DNA from: DATGIQ01 sp035295665
GTDB taxonomy: Bacteria; Planctomycetota; Planctomycetia; Gemmatales; Gemmataceae
Assembly (NCBI GenBank): GCA_035295665.1
Contig: DATGIQ010000539.1
Coordinates: 1 to 15,653, forward strand
Direction of reading: 5' to 3'
Length of the DNA: 15,653 bases
The translations under genes were made by a program, and so were the position numbers. Position 1 is the stretch's first letter; every line of letters starts with the position of its first letter. The notes under the pieces are model-generated. The model searched no databases, was not told where the DNA came from, and worked only from the letters and a program-made list of their open reading frames with translations. Below, in pieces: positions 7,605-15,653 of this stretch.

Positions 7605-10600
7605 ATGATGCTGCAGAAATTCCGTCGGGCGCAAGCGTACTTCCTCGGAATGGTCGTGCTCCTCGCCGCGGGCTCCTTTGTTCATGCCGCAAGTGGCCCA
7701 ATCAAGCTGGCCCGCCATCCTGATTATCACAACGGCAAAATCGTTTTCAGCTATCTCGGGAATTTGTGGCTGGTGGAGGAAGACGGTTCCCCTCCGCGCC
7801 GGCTTACCGTTCACCGGGCGCGGGACATTCATCCGCGGTTCTCGCCGGATGGCAAGTGGATTGCATTTTCGTCTTCGCGTTACGGCAACTATGATGTGTT
7901 CATCATCCCAGCCGAGGGGGGCGAAGCGAAACGGTTGACCTATCACAGCGCGGCCGATACGGTGGTTGGCTGGACGCGTGACTCCAAGTACGTCCTGTTT
8001 TCGTCGGCGCGTGGTCTCCTCTACCCCGGCATCCCGAATCTGTATCAAGTACCCATCGATGGCGGACTCGAGCAGCCGCTGCCGACGGATTGGGGTTACT
8101 GGGGCAGCTTTTCTCCCGACGGCAAGAAGTTCGCCTTCAATCGCCATCCGATGGTTTGGTCGCGCAAACATTACCGGGGCAGTTATGCGGCCGATTTGTG
8201 GGTCGCCGAATTGCCGGAGCGATCATTCCGAAAACTCCTCGACAGCAACCTGCCCGACGACCAGAAGCCCAATAATTTTTGGCCGATGTACGGCAACGGC
8301 GAGATTTACTTCGTTTCTGACCGCAACGTGATGGCCAAGGCTGGTTCTCCGGAAGCGTACCAGTCGTGCAACAATATCTGGCGGATATCCGAGGACGGCG
8401 GCCAGCCGGTGCAGATCACCCATCATACGAGCGGCTCGCTGTTTTGGCCGTCGCTTTCCAGTGACGGCAGGACGATCGTCTATGAGGAGAATTTCGGTCT
8501 GTGGAAGCTCGATCTGGGCTCGGGCAAGCCGGTGGAGGTCAAGATCTCGATCGCGTCCGACGACAAGGAGAACAATCTCGAGACGCTGACAATCAACAGC
8601 GAGGCGGATGGTTTCCACGTTTCCCCCTCCGGTAAGCGCGCGGTGATTTCCACGCATGGGGAACTGTTTACGATTGCGACGGACCAGGGAGACGTTCGCC
8701 GGTTGACGCAGACACCGGGGGTGCGAGAGACACAACCGCAGTGGTCTCCGGACGGCAAGCGGATCGCCTTCGTCAGCGACAAAAGTGGCCGGGAGGAAGT
8801 GTGGGTTTGTGATGAGGAGGGTGGCCAGCTGAAGCAGATCTCCGATTCTGATTCGCAAAAAGGACAGCTCAGCTGGGCTCCGGACTCCAAGGCCATCCTG
8901 TATACCGGCAGCGATAAGAAGCTGTTCAAGTATGAGTTTGCCACGAACCAGACGACCGTTCTTGCCCGCGGGGACGTGATCGGCTTCGGCGGGGCGGCCT
9001 TGACGAATCCGCGCTGGTCGCCGGACAGCAAATGGGTTTCGTACACCAAGGCCGGGAACAACCTTTTGCCGCATGTGTATGTCCTCCCTGCCGCGGGCGG
9101 TGAGGAACGGCGCGTCACCGATGAGCTCAGTTACAGCGATGCGAATGCCCTATGGACGCCGGACGGCAAGAAACTCGTTTACCTTGCCGGCAGTGATGTC
9201 GGCAACATTGGCCAAGCAGGCCGTTCCACCGCTCAGATTTACAGCTTGTCCCTGGTCGCGGAGGAAAAAGATCCCCGCGACAAGAGCATCGACAGCGAGC
9301 AGCAAGCCGCCACCGAACGACCGCGGGACCGGCGTCGTCGATCTGGAACAACCTCGGAGAAATCCACCACGGAGGAAGCGGCCAGTTCCGACACAAAGTC
9401 GGAAGGCACCGTGGAGGTCAAAATCGACTTCAACCACATCGGCCGCCGCGCCCGTCAGCTGACTCGCACTGCCGACGCCATCGGTGACTTGGCCGTGACA
9501 CCCGATAGCAAGAGCATTGTCTTCACCACCACTGGAACCGAAGGTGGCCGCTCCGTGCAATCGATCTGGTCGATGGAAGTGGACGGAGAGCGGTTGACAC
9601 GGGTGACGCAATCCGGCCAGGCGGCCGACGAGGAGGATGCGCCGCGCGGTGCCTTCGGCCGCTTCCGTGGCTTCACAGCGTTGCAGTTTCCGAAGGAAGA
9701 CCGGACACTCTTCTACCGCCAAGGGAACGGGATCTATACGATGTCCGTGGGCGGCGGTTCGGGAGCCGCCGAGGGGGCGGCTGCCACAAGCTCCCCGCCA
9801 TTTTCACGCGGAGCCGGCCGAGGCATGGCCTCGGGGGCCGGTGGCGGTGGCAGCACGGCCCGCCGGGTCACCTTCACGGCCCGGGTAGAGGTCGATCACC
9901 GCGCGGAACGTCGCCAGGTATTCGAGGAGAGCTGGCGGGTCATGAAGCACCGTTTCTATGCCGCGAACATGCACGGTGTCGATTGGCAGCGAATGAAGGC
10001 GAAATACGAACCGCTCCTGGAGTTTGTCGGCGACCAGGAAGAATTGCACGACGTGATCAGTCAGATGATCGGCGAGCTGAATGCCTCCCACACCGGCATT
10101 AGCCCCGGCGGCCGCGGCCGGGAAGAGAGCGGCCCTCAAACCCGCTATCCCGGTTTTGAGCTCCAGGCCGATCCAAGCGGTTTCTACCGGGTCGTGCACA
10201 TCTACAAGAATGGTCCGGCTGACAAGGATTACGTGAAGATTCACGTCGGCGATTACATCCTGGCGATCGACGGGCAGGAGATCAAAGCCGGCGACAATTA
10301 CTGGAAGGCGTACACCCTGGCACCCGGCACGAAACTGGAATTCACCGTGAACGGGAAGCCGGCCAAGGAAGGGGGATGGAAAACCAAGGTGATGCCGGTG
10401 AGTGGTACGCAGTACGCCACGTTGCAATATGAAAAGTGGGTAGCGGACCGCCGGGCCGAGGTGGACAAATCATCGGGCGGTACCGTGGGGTATCTCCACA
10501 TCCGTCAAATGAACGAACCGGCCCTCCGCAAGTTCGAGCGCGATCTCGCCGAGCTGCACAACAAAAAAGGCCTGATCATCGATCAGCGCTTCAATCCGGG

Positions 10601-11030
10601 CGGCGGCATCGACCAGGAGCTGTTACAGATTTTGCAGCAGCGCCAGTACCAGTACACCCGCGTCCGCGATTCGGTCCAGGTAACCCGGCCGCTGCATGGC
10701 TTTTTCGGACCGATGGTTGTCATGGAAAACGAACGCTCTACCTCGGACGCCGAAGTCTTTCCGGACGGATTCCGAACGTTGAAGCTCGGGAAAATCGTCG
10801 GTGTAACGACATACGGCGCCGTGATCGGCACCGGCGCCTACCAGCTGATGGACGGCTCGTCGATTCGCACGCCGGGATCGGGGTTGTGGAACATCAGCGG
10901 GACGAACCTGGAGAATTACGGCGTGCCGCCGGATGTTTACGTGGACAACACACCGGACGATTTCTTGAAGGGCCGGGATGCCCAGCTGGAAAAGGCCGTG
11001 GAGGTCGTCCTGCAGCAGTTGAAGCGGTGA
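7605..11030 (+). CDS. Exported tricorn-type protease (propeller, PDZ, S41-like serine protease core)
   Basis: This 1141-residue protein resembles tricorn protease, a large peptidase that trims oligopeptides. Residues 1-29 form a Sec-type signal peptide (basic FRRAQ, hydrophobic core FLGMVVLLAAG, cleavage near VHA-A), so it should act outside the inner membrane. Residues about 35-545 carry beta-propeller repeats of TolB/WD40-like type (FSPDGKWIAF, WSPDGKRIAF, WAPDSK, WSPDSKWVSY, WTPDGKKLVY). Residues 553-602 are a charged low-complexity linker and 716-752 a Gly/Ala-rich linker. The core domain begins near 767, with a PDZ domain at about 850-925. The expected catalytic set is present: S828-H829, nucleophile S1047 followed by D1048, and E1103. 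The H-to-S spacing of 218 and S-to-E spacing of 56 closely match archaeal tricorn (219 and 58). Two ATGs lie in tandem at 7605 and 7608, with only a weak ribosome binding site. Catalytic mapping is by motif and spacing, so it still awaits alignment. Confidence 0.92.
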   Translation: MMLQKFRRAQAYFLGMVVLLAAGSFVHAASGPIKLARHPDYHNGKIVFSYLGNLWLVEEDGSPPRRLTVHRARDIHPRFSPDGKWIAFSSSRYGNYDVFIIPAEGGEAKRLTYHSAADTVVGWTRDSKYVLFSSARGLLYPGIPNLYQVPIDGGLEQPLPTDWGYWGSFSPDGKKFAFNRHPMVWSRKHYRGSYAADLWVAELPERSFRKLLDSNLPDDQKPNNFWPMYGNGEIYFVSDRNVMAKAGSPEAYQSCNNIWRISEDGGQPVQITHHTSGSLFWPSLSSDGRTIVYEENFGLWKLDLGSGKPVEVKISIASDDKENNLETLTINSEADGFHVSPSGKRAVISTHGELFTIATDQGDVRRLTQTPGVRETQPQWSPDGKRIAFVSDKSGREEVWVCDEEGGQLKQISDSDSQKGQLSWAPDSKAILYTGSDKKLFKYEFATNQTTVLARGDVIGFGGAALTNPRWSPDSKWVSYTKAGNNLLPHVYVLPAAGGEERRVTDELSYSDANALWTPDGKKLVYLAGSDVGNIGQAGRSTAQIYSLSLVAEEKDPRDKSIDSEQQAATERPRDRRRRSGTTSEKSTTEEAASSDTKSEGTVEVKIDFNHIGRRARQLTRTADAIGDLAVTPDSKSIVFTTTGTEGGRSVQSIWSMEVDGERLTRVTQSGQAADEEDAPRGAFGRFRGFTALQFPKEDRTLFYRQGNGIYTMSVGGGSGAAEGAAATSSPPFSRGAGRGMASGAGGGGSTARRVTFTARVEVDHRAERRQVFEESWRVMKHRFYAANMHGVDWQRMKAKYEPLLEFVGDQEELHDVISQMIGELNASHTGISPGGRGREESGPQTRYPGFELQADPSGFYRVVHIYKNGPADKDYVKIHVGDYILAIDGQEIKAGDNYWKAYTLAPGTKLEFTVNGKPAKEGGWKTKVMPVSGTQYATLQYEKWVADRRAEVDKSSGGTVGYLHIRQMNEPALRKFERDLAELHNKKGLIIDQRFNPGGGIDQELLQILQQRQYQYTRVRDSVQVTRPLHGFFGPMVVMENERSTSDAEVFPDGFRTLKLGKIVGVTTYGAVIGTGAYQLMDGSSIRTPGSGLWNISGTNLENYGVPPDVYVDNTPDDFLKGRDAQLEKAVEVVLQQLKR

Positions 11031-11095
11031 TGAGCGGGCACCGGTACCGCATCATCTTCTTCTAAGAGTTAGCGGACAAAACTCATGGCAATACC

Positions 11096-11169
11096 GGGAC
11101 ACACGCCTGAAGCGCGAGCGAAGGAAGGGGTGATGCTTTTCCTTCGCTCGCGCTTCAGGCGTGTGTCCC
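11096..11169. repeat. Perfect 31-bp inverted repeat between convergent genes (terminator-like or dispersed palindrome)
   Basis: The arms at 11096-11126 and 11139-11169 are exact reverse complements over all 31 positions, separated by 12 nt. The stem can grow by three inner pairs (G-T, G-T, G-C). The arm contains the core CTGAAGCGCGAGCGAAGGAA. It lies 65 nt after the protease stop and 6 nt from the hisC stop, so both converging transcripts run into it. No T-tract lies on either side. It may act as a bidirectional terminator or 3'-end stabiliser, or be one copy of a genome-dispersed palindrome. The structure is certain; the role is inferred. Confidence 0.85.
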
Positions 11170-11175
11170 CTGGTT

Positions 11176-12216
<1,041 letters not shown>

Positions 12217-12231
12217 GGTTCCAGGGAGGTT

Positions 12232-13632
12232 TCAGCGCCCCGATTTTGTCAGGGCTTCCGGCGCGGTCTGTGGGGTAGTACCCAGGCGCACATCGACGCT
12301 ATATGCATGAGCGGTCAATCCTTCCTTTTCTGCCATCAGTCGCAGGTCGCCGGCCACTTGCTCCAGACCGCTTTTGCTGAAGCGGACAACGCTGGAGCGC
12401 CGCAGAAAATCATTGGCCGACAAGCCACTGGCGAACCGCGCCGTGCCGCCGGTGGGCAGAACGTGGGAAGGACCCGCCACGTAGTCTCCTACCGCGACCG
12501 GGGAATAATGACCGAGGAAAACGGCTCCGGCGTTCTCCACGCGCGGAAGCAAGGCTTCCGGATCGCGCGTCGCTAGATGGAGATGTTCCGGAGCGATCTG
12601 GTTCGCCCAGGCTAACGCGTCTCCGGCGTCCCGCGCCAGCAGGAGGGCGCCGAAGTTTTCCAGGCTCTCCCGTGCCATCTCGCCGCGCGGCAGCGCTGGC
12701 AGCAGCCGATCAAGGGCCGCGACCACCTGATTGAGGAGCGGCTCATGCCAGGTGATGAGAATGCTGGCTCCCGGCGCATGCTCCGCCTGGGAGATCAGGT
12801 CGGCAGCCACAAAATCAGCACGCGCCGAATCATCGGCAACCACGACGACTTCCGTCGGACCGGCGAGCATATCAATAGCCACCTGGCCGTACACTTGCCG
12901 TTTCGCAAGGGTTACGAATAAATTGCCCGGACCGACAATCATATCGACGGGAGCAATCCCTTCGACCCCATAAGCCAGTGCGGCGATGGCCTGGGCTCCG
13001 CCGACGCGATAAACTTCGCTGACGCCCAGTTCCTGGCACGTGGCCAGCATGTCGCGGTTGTAGCCACCGAACGGCGTGGGCGGCATCACCACGGTCAGTT
13101 CCTTGACTCCGGCGGCCTGAGCGGGGCAAACGGTCATCAGGACCGTGGACGGATAGGCGGCAGCGCCACCGGGAACGCAGATCCCCACGCGGCGCATGGG
13201 CCGATAGCGGTGCCGCAGCTCATAACTGTCGCCCATATTCAGGATGGCATCGCGGTGCACCAAGCCGAGCTGAAACGACAAAATATTCTGGCGGATCCGC
13301 CGAATGGTCTCCAGGAAGGCGGCGTCCGCTCCGGCGCGCGCCTCGGCAAGTTCTGCCGCACTGACGCGCACAGTCTTGGGGGTGAGGCGGACGCGATCCA
13401 ATTGTTCGGTGTAATGCAGCAGAGCCGGCAAGCCCCGGCTGCGCACGTCGGCACAAATGCGTTCAACAACCCGCGCGGGAGGCAAGGCCTCGCCAAATAC
13501 TGCCTCGGTCAATTTCCGGCCGCGCGCAGAGACGACATCGCCCAGGGAGCTTAGCTGTGCCCGCAGGGTCGCCAGTTGCGTTGCCGCGTCGGCAGCGGCA
13601 CAGTGAATGCGCCGCAGGTTTACTGTGGCCAT
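12232..13632 (-). CDS. hisD: Histidinol dehydrogenase
   Basis: HisD catalyses the last two steps of histidine biosynthesis, oxidising L-histidinol to L-histidine with two NAD+ and a bound zinc. The protein is 466 residues when started at the ATG at 13632. Every key residue lines up with the E. coli enzyme at a constant offset of 23: zinc ligands Q282, H285, D383 and H442, and catalytic E349-H350 in IAPEHLHL. Other signatures are VGICVPGG (149-156), VGGAQAIAALAYG (210-222), VGPGN (233-237), AGPTE (257-261) and GDYVAGPSHVLPTGG (382-396). The frame is open 84 codons further upstream, but that stretch is not HisD-like and the Shine-Dalgarno at 13638-13643 supports 13632. It is the first gene of the hisD-hisC pair, with a candidate promoter 157 nt upstream. 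No run of histidine codons resembling an attenuator leader was found. Confidence 0.97.
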   Translation of the reverse strand: MATVNLRRIHCAAADAATQLATLRAQLSSLGDVVSARGRKLTEAVFGEALPPARVVERICADVRSRGLPALLHYTEQLDRVRLTPKTVRVSAAELAEARAGADAAFLETIRRIRQNILSFQLGLVHRDAILNMGDSYELRHRYRPMRRVGICVPGGAAAYPSTVLMTVCPAQAAGVKELTVVMPPTPFGGYNRDMLATCQELGVSEVYRVGGAQAIAALAYGVEGIAPVDMIVGPGNLFVTLAKRQVYGQVAIDMLAGPTEVVVVADDSARADFVAADLISQAEHAPGASILITWHEPLLNQVVAALDRLLPALPRGEMARESLENFGALLLARDAGDALAWANQIAPEHLHLATRDPEALLPRVENAGAVFLGHYSPVAVGDYVAGPSHVLPTGGTARFASGLSANDFLRRSSVVRFSKSGLEQVAGDLRLMAEKEGLTAHAYSVDVRLGTTPQTAPEALTKSGR

Positions 13633-13637
13633 GGAAT

Positions 13638-13643
13638 TTCCTT
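13638..13643 (-). promoter_or_regulatory. Shine-Dalgarno site that fixes the hisD start
   Basis: On the minus strand AAGGAA lies 5 nt before the ATG at 13632. It supports this start over the longer open frame reaching 13884. Confidence 0.7.
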
Positions 13644-13788
13644 GAGTTCCGTCTCCGGCCCACAATGGGTTATTCAATCCCTCGCCAAGGCAAGGGGCTG
13701 ATAGGCGTCGTCGGTAGTCGCCAGGAACAAGCCCGGAGTCGCGCCGAGAAGAGGCAGCGAGCCCCATCCGTCGTGCAACCACAGATGA

Positions 13789-13817
13789 ACTATACGAGCC
13801 CACCGCAAGGATTGCAA
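13789..13817 (-). promoter_or_regulatory. Candidate sigma70-like promoter for hisD-hisC
   Basis: On the minus strand TTGCAA (13812-13817) and TATAGT (13789-13794) are separated by exactly 17 nt. They match four and five of six consensus bases. Transcription would start near 13782, giving a leader of about 150 nt before hisD. The leader has a weak hairpin at 13679-13696 but no clear attenuator or riboswitch signature. Confidence 0.5.
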
Positions 13818-13879
13818 GAAAATGACGGAGGGCACAGCTCCCCGCGGATTCGGCGATCCCCAATCGATCGAGGGCGCCA

Positions 13880-13902
13880 TACAATGATCTTCACAAGTGA
13901 AG
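13880..13902 (+). promoter_or_regulatory. Candidate -10 box overlapped downstream by a palindrome, before the ferredoxin gene
   Basis: TACAAT at 13880-13885 matches five of six -10 bases; no good -35 box precedes it. The perfect palindrome CTTCAC-AA-GTGAAG at 13889-13902 would span the expected start site, a typical operator position, and lies 21 nt before the ATG. It could instead form a small hairpin in the mRNA leader. Confidence 0.3.
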
Positions 13903-13907
13903 CCTCT

Positions 13908-13915
13908 AGAGGAAA
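13908..13915 (+). promoter_or_regulatory. Shine-Dalgarno site that fixes the ferredoxin start
   Basis: AGAGGAAA lies 8 nt before the ATG at 13924. The frame could also start at the GTG at 13897, but that adds nine non-conserved residues and would place the Shine-Dalgarno inside the gene. Confidence 0.7.
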
Positions 13916-13923
13916 ACGAAGCC

Positions 13924-14283
13924 ATGCCGAAGCTCACCGTCGAAGGCCGGGGCGAGTTCGAGATTCCGTCAGGCAAGCGTCTTGTGTTGGCGCTGGAAGA
14001 CGAAGCGGGGATCGATCAATTGCACGCCTGTGGCGGCAATGCCCGTTGCACGACCTGCCGTGTCGAGTTTCTGGCCGGGGAACCCGAGCGCATGACCGAA
14101 GCGGAGAAGACCGTTCTCGCAGCCCGGGGGCTCACCGGCGTGCGCCTGAGCTGCCAAATCCTCTGCGACCATGACATGTCCGTCCGCGCCATTAGCCGAC
14201 TGGCCGGCAGCGGCCGCAAAGACGCCGGCGCGCGTCCAGCGGACCAGATTCATCCGCAGCCCGTGTCTTGGGTGGAGAAATGA
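13924..14283 (+). CDS. [2Fe-2S] ferredoxin
   Basis: This small protein of 119 residues is a one-electron carrier of the [2Fe-2S] ferredoxin fold. The cluster ligands are C36, C42 and C45 in CGGNARCTTC (C-x5-C-x2-C) and C77 in RLSCQ, 31 residues further on. The x5 spacing in the first loop is that of adrenodoxin-like or Fdx-type proteins rather than plant-type (x4). The N-terminal strand EGRGEFEIPSGKRL and the helix MTEAEKTVL fit the fold. C81 is an additional cysteine near the fourth ligand. After about residue 90 a tail of roughly 30 residues rich in Gly, Arg and Pro has no counterpart in the core fold. It is divergent from hisD and stands alone; its redox partner is not visible here. The product is most likely cytoplasmic, as no signal peptide is seen. 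Confidence 0.92.
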   Translation: MPKLTVEGRGEFEIPSGKRLVLALEDEAGIDQLHACGGNARCTTCRVEFLAGEPERMTEAEKTVLAARGLTGVRLSCQILCDHDMSVRAISRLAGSGRKDAGARPADQIHPQPVSWVEK

Positions 14284-14295
14284 GAAGGCATGAAA

Positions 14296-14313
14296 GCGCA
14301 GGTTGCCTTGCGC
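14296..14313 (+). terminator. Weak hairpin after the ferredoxin gene
   Basis: GCGCAGG at 14296-14302 pairs with CC-T-TGCGC at 14306-14313, a 7-bp stem with one bulged T and a 3-nt loop, 12 nt after the stop. There is no T-tract, so termination here is only a possibility. Confidence 0.3.
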
Positions 14314-14590
14314 AATCCTGCCGTTCGTTTGGCCAACTGGATGCCGTGAAACGTTGCCTGGTCCAGCCGCGGCATCGTTTTCGCGCGGCAGCGGATCGAG
14401 TTCTGTCCATAAACCATTTCTGAGCGCGGTGCCGCCGAGGCGCCCATCAAGACCCGTTCGGGATGGCATTCTTCGTTCGTCGGTATGCGCGTGCCGTACC
14501 AGCTGCGTCTTGCGCCGCTGGGTTTTGGGGTGCCAGGAGGCGTAGCGCGGGTAACCATGGGCTTACATCTGCGAAAGCTCCAGCGGGAAG

Positions 14591-14609
14591 CAGCCGAGCG
14601 CAACGGCTG
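14591..14609 (-). terminator. Weak hairpin after the kinase gene
   Basis: CAGCCG at 14591-14596 and CGGCTG at 14604-14609 form a 6-bp stem with a 7-nt loop, 25 nt past the kinase stop on the minus strand. No T-tract follows, so support is weak. Confidence 0.25.
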
Positions 14610-14634
14610 AAATGAGTCCCTTACCGACGAGGCG

Positions 14635-15653
14635 TCAGCGTCCCCGGTCCCGCGCGATTTGGCGCCGCAATTCTTCCCCGGACGCATCCTCCCGATAGAG
14701 GGCCATCAATCCTTGCCAGATTGCTTCCGCCTTCTCGCGTTGACCCTGATCGCGCCAGTTCCGCGCCTGCTGCAATGCTTTCTGGACAGAATCATCCAGG
14801 GGTTTACGGCTGGACGATTGCTTCTCCAAGCCACGCAGGGCTTCTTCGGAGAGATTGACCCAGCGGCGTTCCGCTGCCACATCGCGGAAGCTCCGCACGA
14901 CATTGTCCCAAATCTGGCGAGCGGCCTCGGGATCACCCTGCTGACACAGACGGAGCCCGCGCTGATAGAAACGCTCGGCAGCCGTCACCAATCCCGCCTC
15001 CTGCACGGCGGCCAGTGCCCGCCGTTGCCGAGCAAGATCTTCCAACTTCTGCTCAAAGGCTGCCACTTCCGCTTGATACGGATGCTCGGGATAGGCTTGC
15101 TGAAGCCGAGCCAGGAATTCACGCCGCGCCTTGTCCCAATCGGCTGGTTCCGCCGAAGCCATCAAGGGGCGCGCTTGTTCCATGAACCAGTCTGCAGGGG
15201 GCGGAGCCTCCGGCCAGAGCCGCCAAACGATGACCGCCACACACAGCACAAACAGCGGCAGGAGCACCCATGGCCGATTGACCCATTGGCTGAAGGGATG
15301 GCCTGCCTTTTGCCGCTCCAACTCCTGGCGCATGAGCTGGCTCATGAGCGTGGCCGGCCCGGGATTGTCCGCCCCCAGCGATTGTTCCGCATCGTCGGCG
15401 ACAGTGGCCTGCGTGTTTCGGAGCACGACCGTACGCTCGGATTTCCGCTGAATCTTGCGGCGCACACGATCCAGCTGACGGTACAAGACCAGGCTGTCCG
15501 GCGGCCGGCGGGCTGGGTCCTTTTCGAGTAATTGGCAGACAATCTCGTCGAGGTCGGGAGGGATCTCCGCAACCACCGTCCTCGGGCGATCGAATTGGCC
15601 ATACAAGTGTTTGTGGAGAAGATCCGCGGCCGTGTGTCCCTCGAAGGGGGTTC
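14635..15653 (-). CDS. Receptor-type Ser/Thr protein kinase, C-terminal part (runs off the right edge)
   Basis: Only the C-terminal part is in the window; the frame stays open to the right edge, reading TPFEGHTAADLLHKH just inside it. That stretch and the following IPPDLDEIVCQLLEKDPARRP match subdomains X-XI of bacterial Hanks-type Ser/Thr kinases, with the terminal arginine in KDPARRP. ATP-binding and catalytic loops lie outside. A cytoplasmic juxtamembrane region follows, with possible phospho-acceptor Thr residues (RTVVLRNTQATV). The single transmembrane helix (WVLLPLFVLCVAVIVWRLW) lies near 15217-15273. The last 190 residues or so are Gln/Ala/Arg-rich, helical and TPR- or coiled-coil-like (AERFYQRGLRLCQQGDPEAA), probably outside the inner membrane. 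The TTG at 15606 is an internal codon, not a start. The arrangement suggests a signalling kinase sensing through its C-terminal domain; the signal is unknown. Confidence 0.9.
   Translation of the reverse strand, partial: TPFEGHTAADLLHKHLYGQFDRPRTVVAEIPPDLDEIVCQLLEKDPARRPPDSLVLYRQLDRVRRKIQRKSERTVVLRNTQATVADDAEQSLGADNPGPATLMSQLMRQELERQKAGHPFSQWVNRPWVLLPLFVLCVAVIVWRLWPEAPPPADWFMEQARPLMASAEPADWDKARREFLARLQQAYPEHPYQAEVAAFEQKLEDLARQRRALAAVQEAGLVTAAERFYQRGLRLCQQGDPEAARQIWDNVVRSFRDVAAERRWVNLSEEALRGLEKQSSSRKPLDDSVQKALQQARNWRDQGQREKAEAIWQGLMALYREDASGEELRRQIARDRGR

Larger units (their letters stand above)
14284..14634. other. Intergenic stretch with no recognisable gene
   Basis: This 351-nt gap separates the convergent ferredoxin and kinase genes. 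Open frames cross it on both strands, but their translations match no family I recognise and none has a convincing ribosome binding site. No tRNA-like cloverleaf or simple repeat was seen. It contains a small hairpin just after the ferredoxin stop and another, CAGCCG/CGGCTG at 14591-14609, near the kinase stop. Confidence 0.6.

Noticed and set aside
13679..13696. Imperfect palindrome CCCTCGCCAAGGCAAGGG in the hisD leader
   Set aside because: The stem has a mismatch and a two-base loop, too weak to call an attenuator.
13633..13884. N-terminal extension of hisD
   Set aside because: The 84 extra residues are not HisD-like, contain the candidate promoter, and the ATG at 13632 has a good ribosome binding site.
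14250..14687. Minus-strand open frame filling the gap after the ferredoxin
   Set aside because: It overlaps the kinase and ferredoxin ends, lacks a ribosome binding site and shows no recognisable motif, so it was not called a gene.

Overview
The window reads as chromosomal DNA of a planctomycete, most likely near the Gemmatales or a related order. The evidence is GC-rich, dense bacterial coding; a giant surface protein whose N-terminus carries the planctomycete export signature LEGLEDRCLLAA; a DUF4214 tail on that protein; and a receptor-type Ser/Thr kinase whose subdomain X-XI region looks typically planctomycetal. The order-level placement is inference. No mobile element, CRISPR array, tRNA or rRNA was recognised.

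Layout, left to right. (a) 2-4130, plus strand: a tight three-gene run with gaps of 22 and 18 nt, holding an MBL-fold hydrolase with a C-terminal winged helix (open at the left edge), a POT/PTR2 proton-coupled peptide transporter, and a DUF4432 aldose-epimerase-like protein. (b) 4395-7424, plus: a 1009-residue exported protein in which a complete cyclophilin domain sits inside a cadherin-like domain, followed by two PKD-like repeats, two Ig-like repeats and four DUF4214 units. A hairpin region follows. (c) 7605-11030, plus: a tricorn-type protease with a Sec signal peptide, a beta-propeller half, a PDZ domain and an S41-like catalytic core whose Ser/His/Ser/Asp/Glu constellation is intact. (d) 11096-11169: a perfect 31-bp inverted repeat in the gap where the protease gene and hisC converge. 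(e) 13632-11176, minus: hisD then hisC, two histidine biosynthesis genes 15 nt apart, with a good sigma70-like promoter 157 nt upstream of hisD. (f) 13924-14283, plus: a [2Fe-2S] ferredoxin transcribed divergently from hisD. (g) 14284-14634: about 350 nt with no recognisable gene. (h) 14635 to the right edge, minus: the C-terminal part of a membrane-spanning Ser/Thr protein kinase.

Functionally the window mixes housekeeping metabolism (hisD, hisC, ferredoxin) with peptide handling (POT transporter, exported tricorn protease) and a cell-surface or exported adhesin-like foldase. The peptide transporter and the exported protease would fit a scavenging lifestyle, but they are in separate transcription units and that link is inference. 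I see no clear evidence of an undescribed multi-gene defence or mobile system. The most unusual items are the long perfect palindrome, the nested cyclophilin architecture, and the exported tricorn with its low-complexity linkers.
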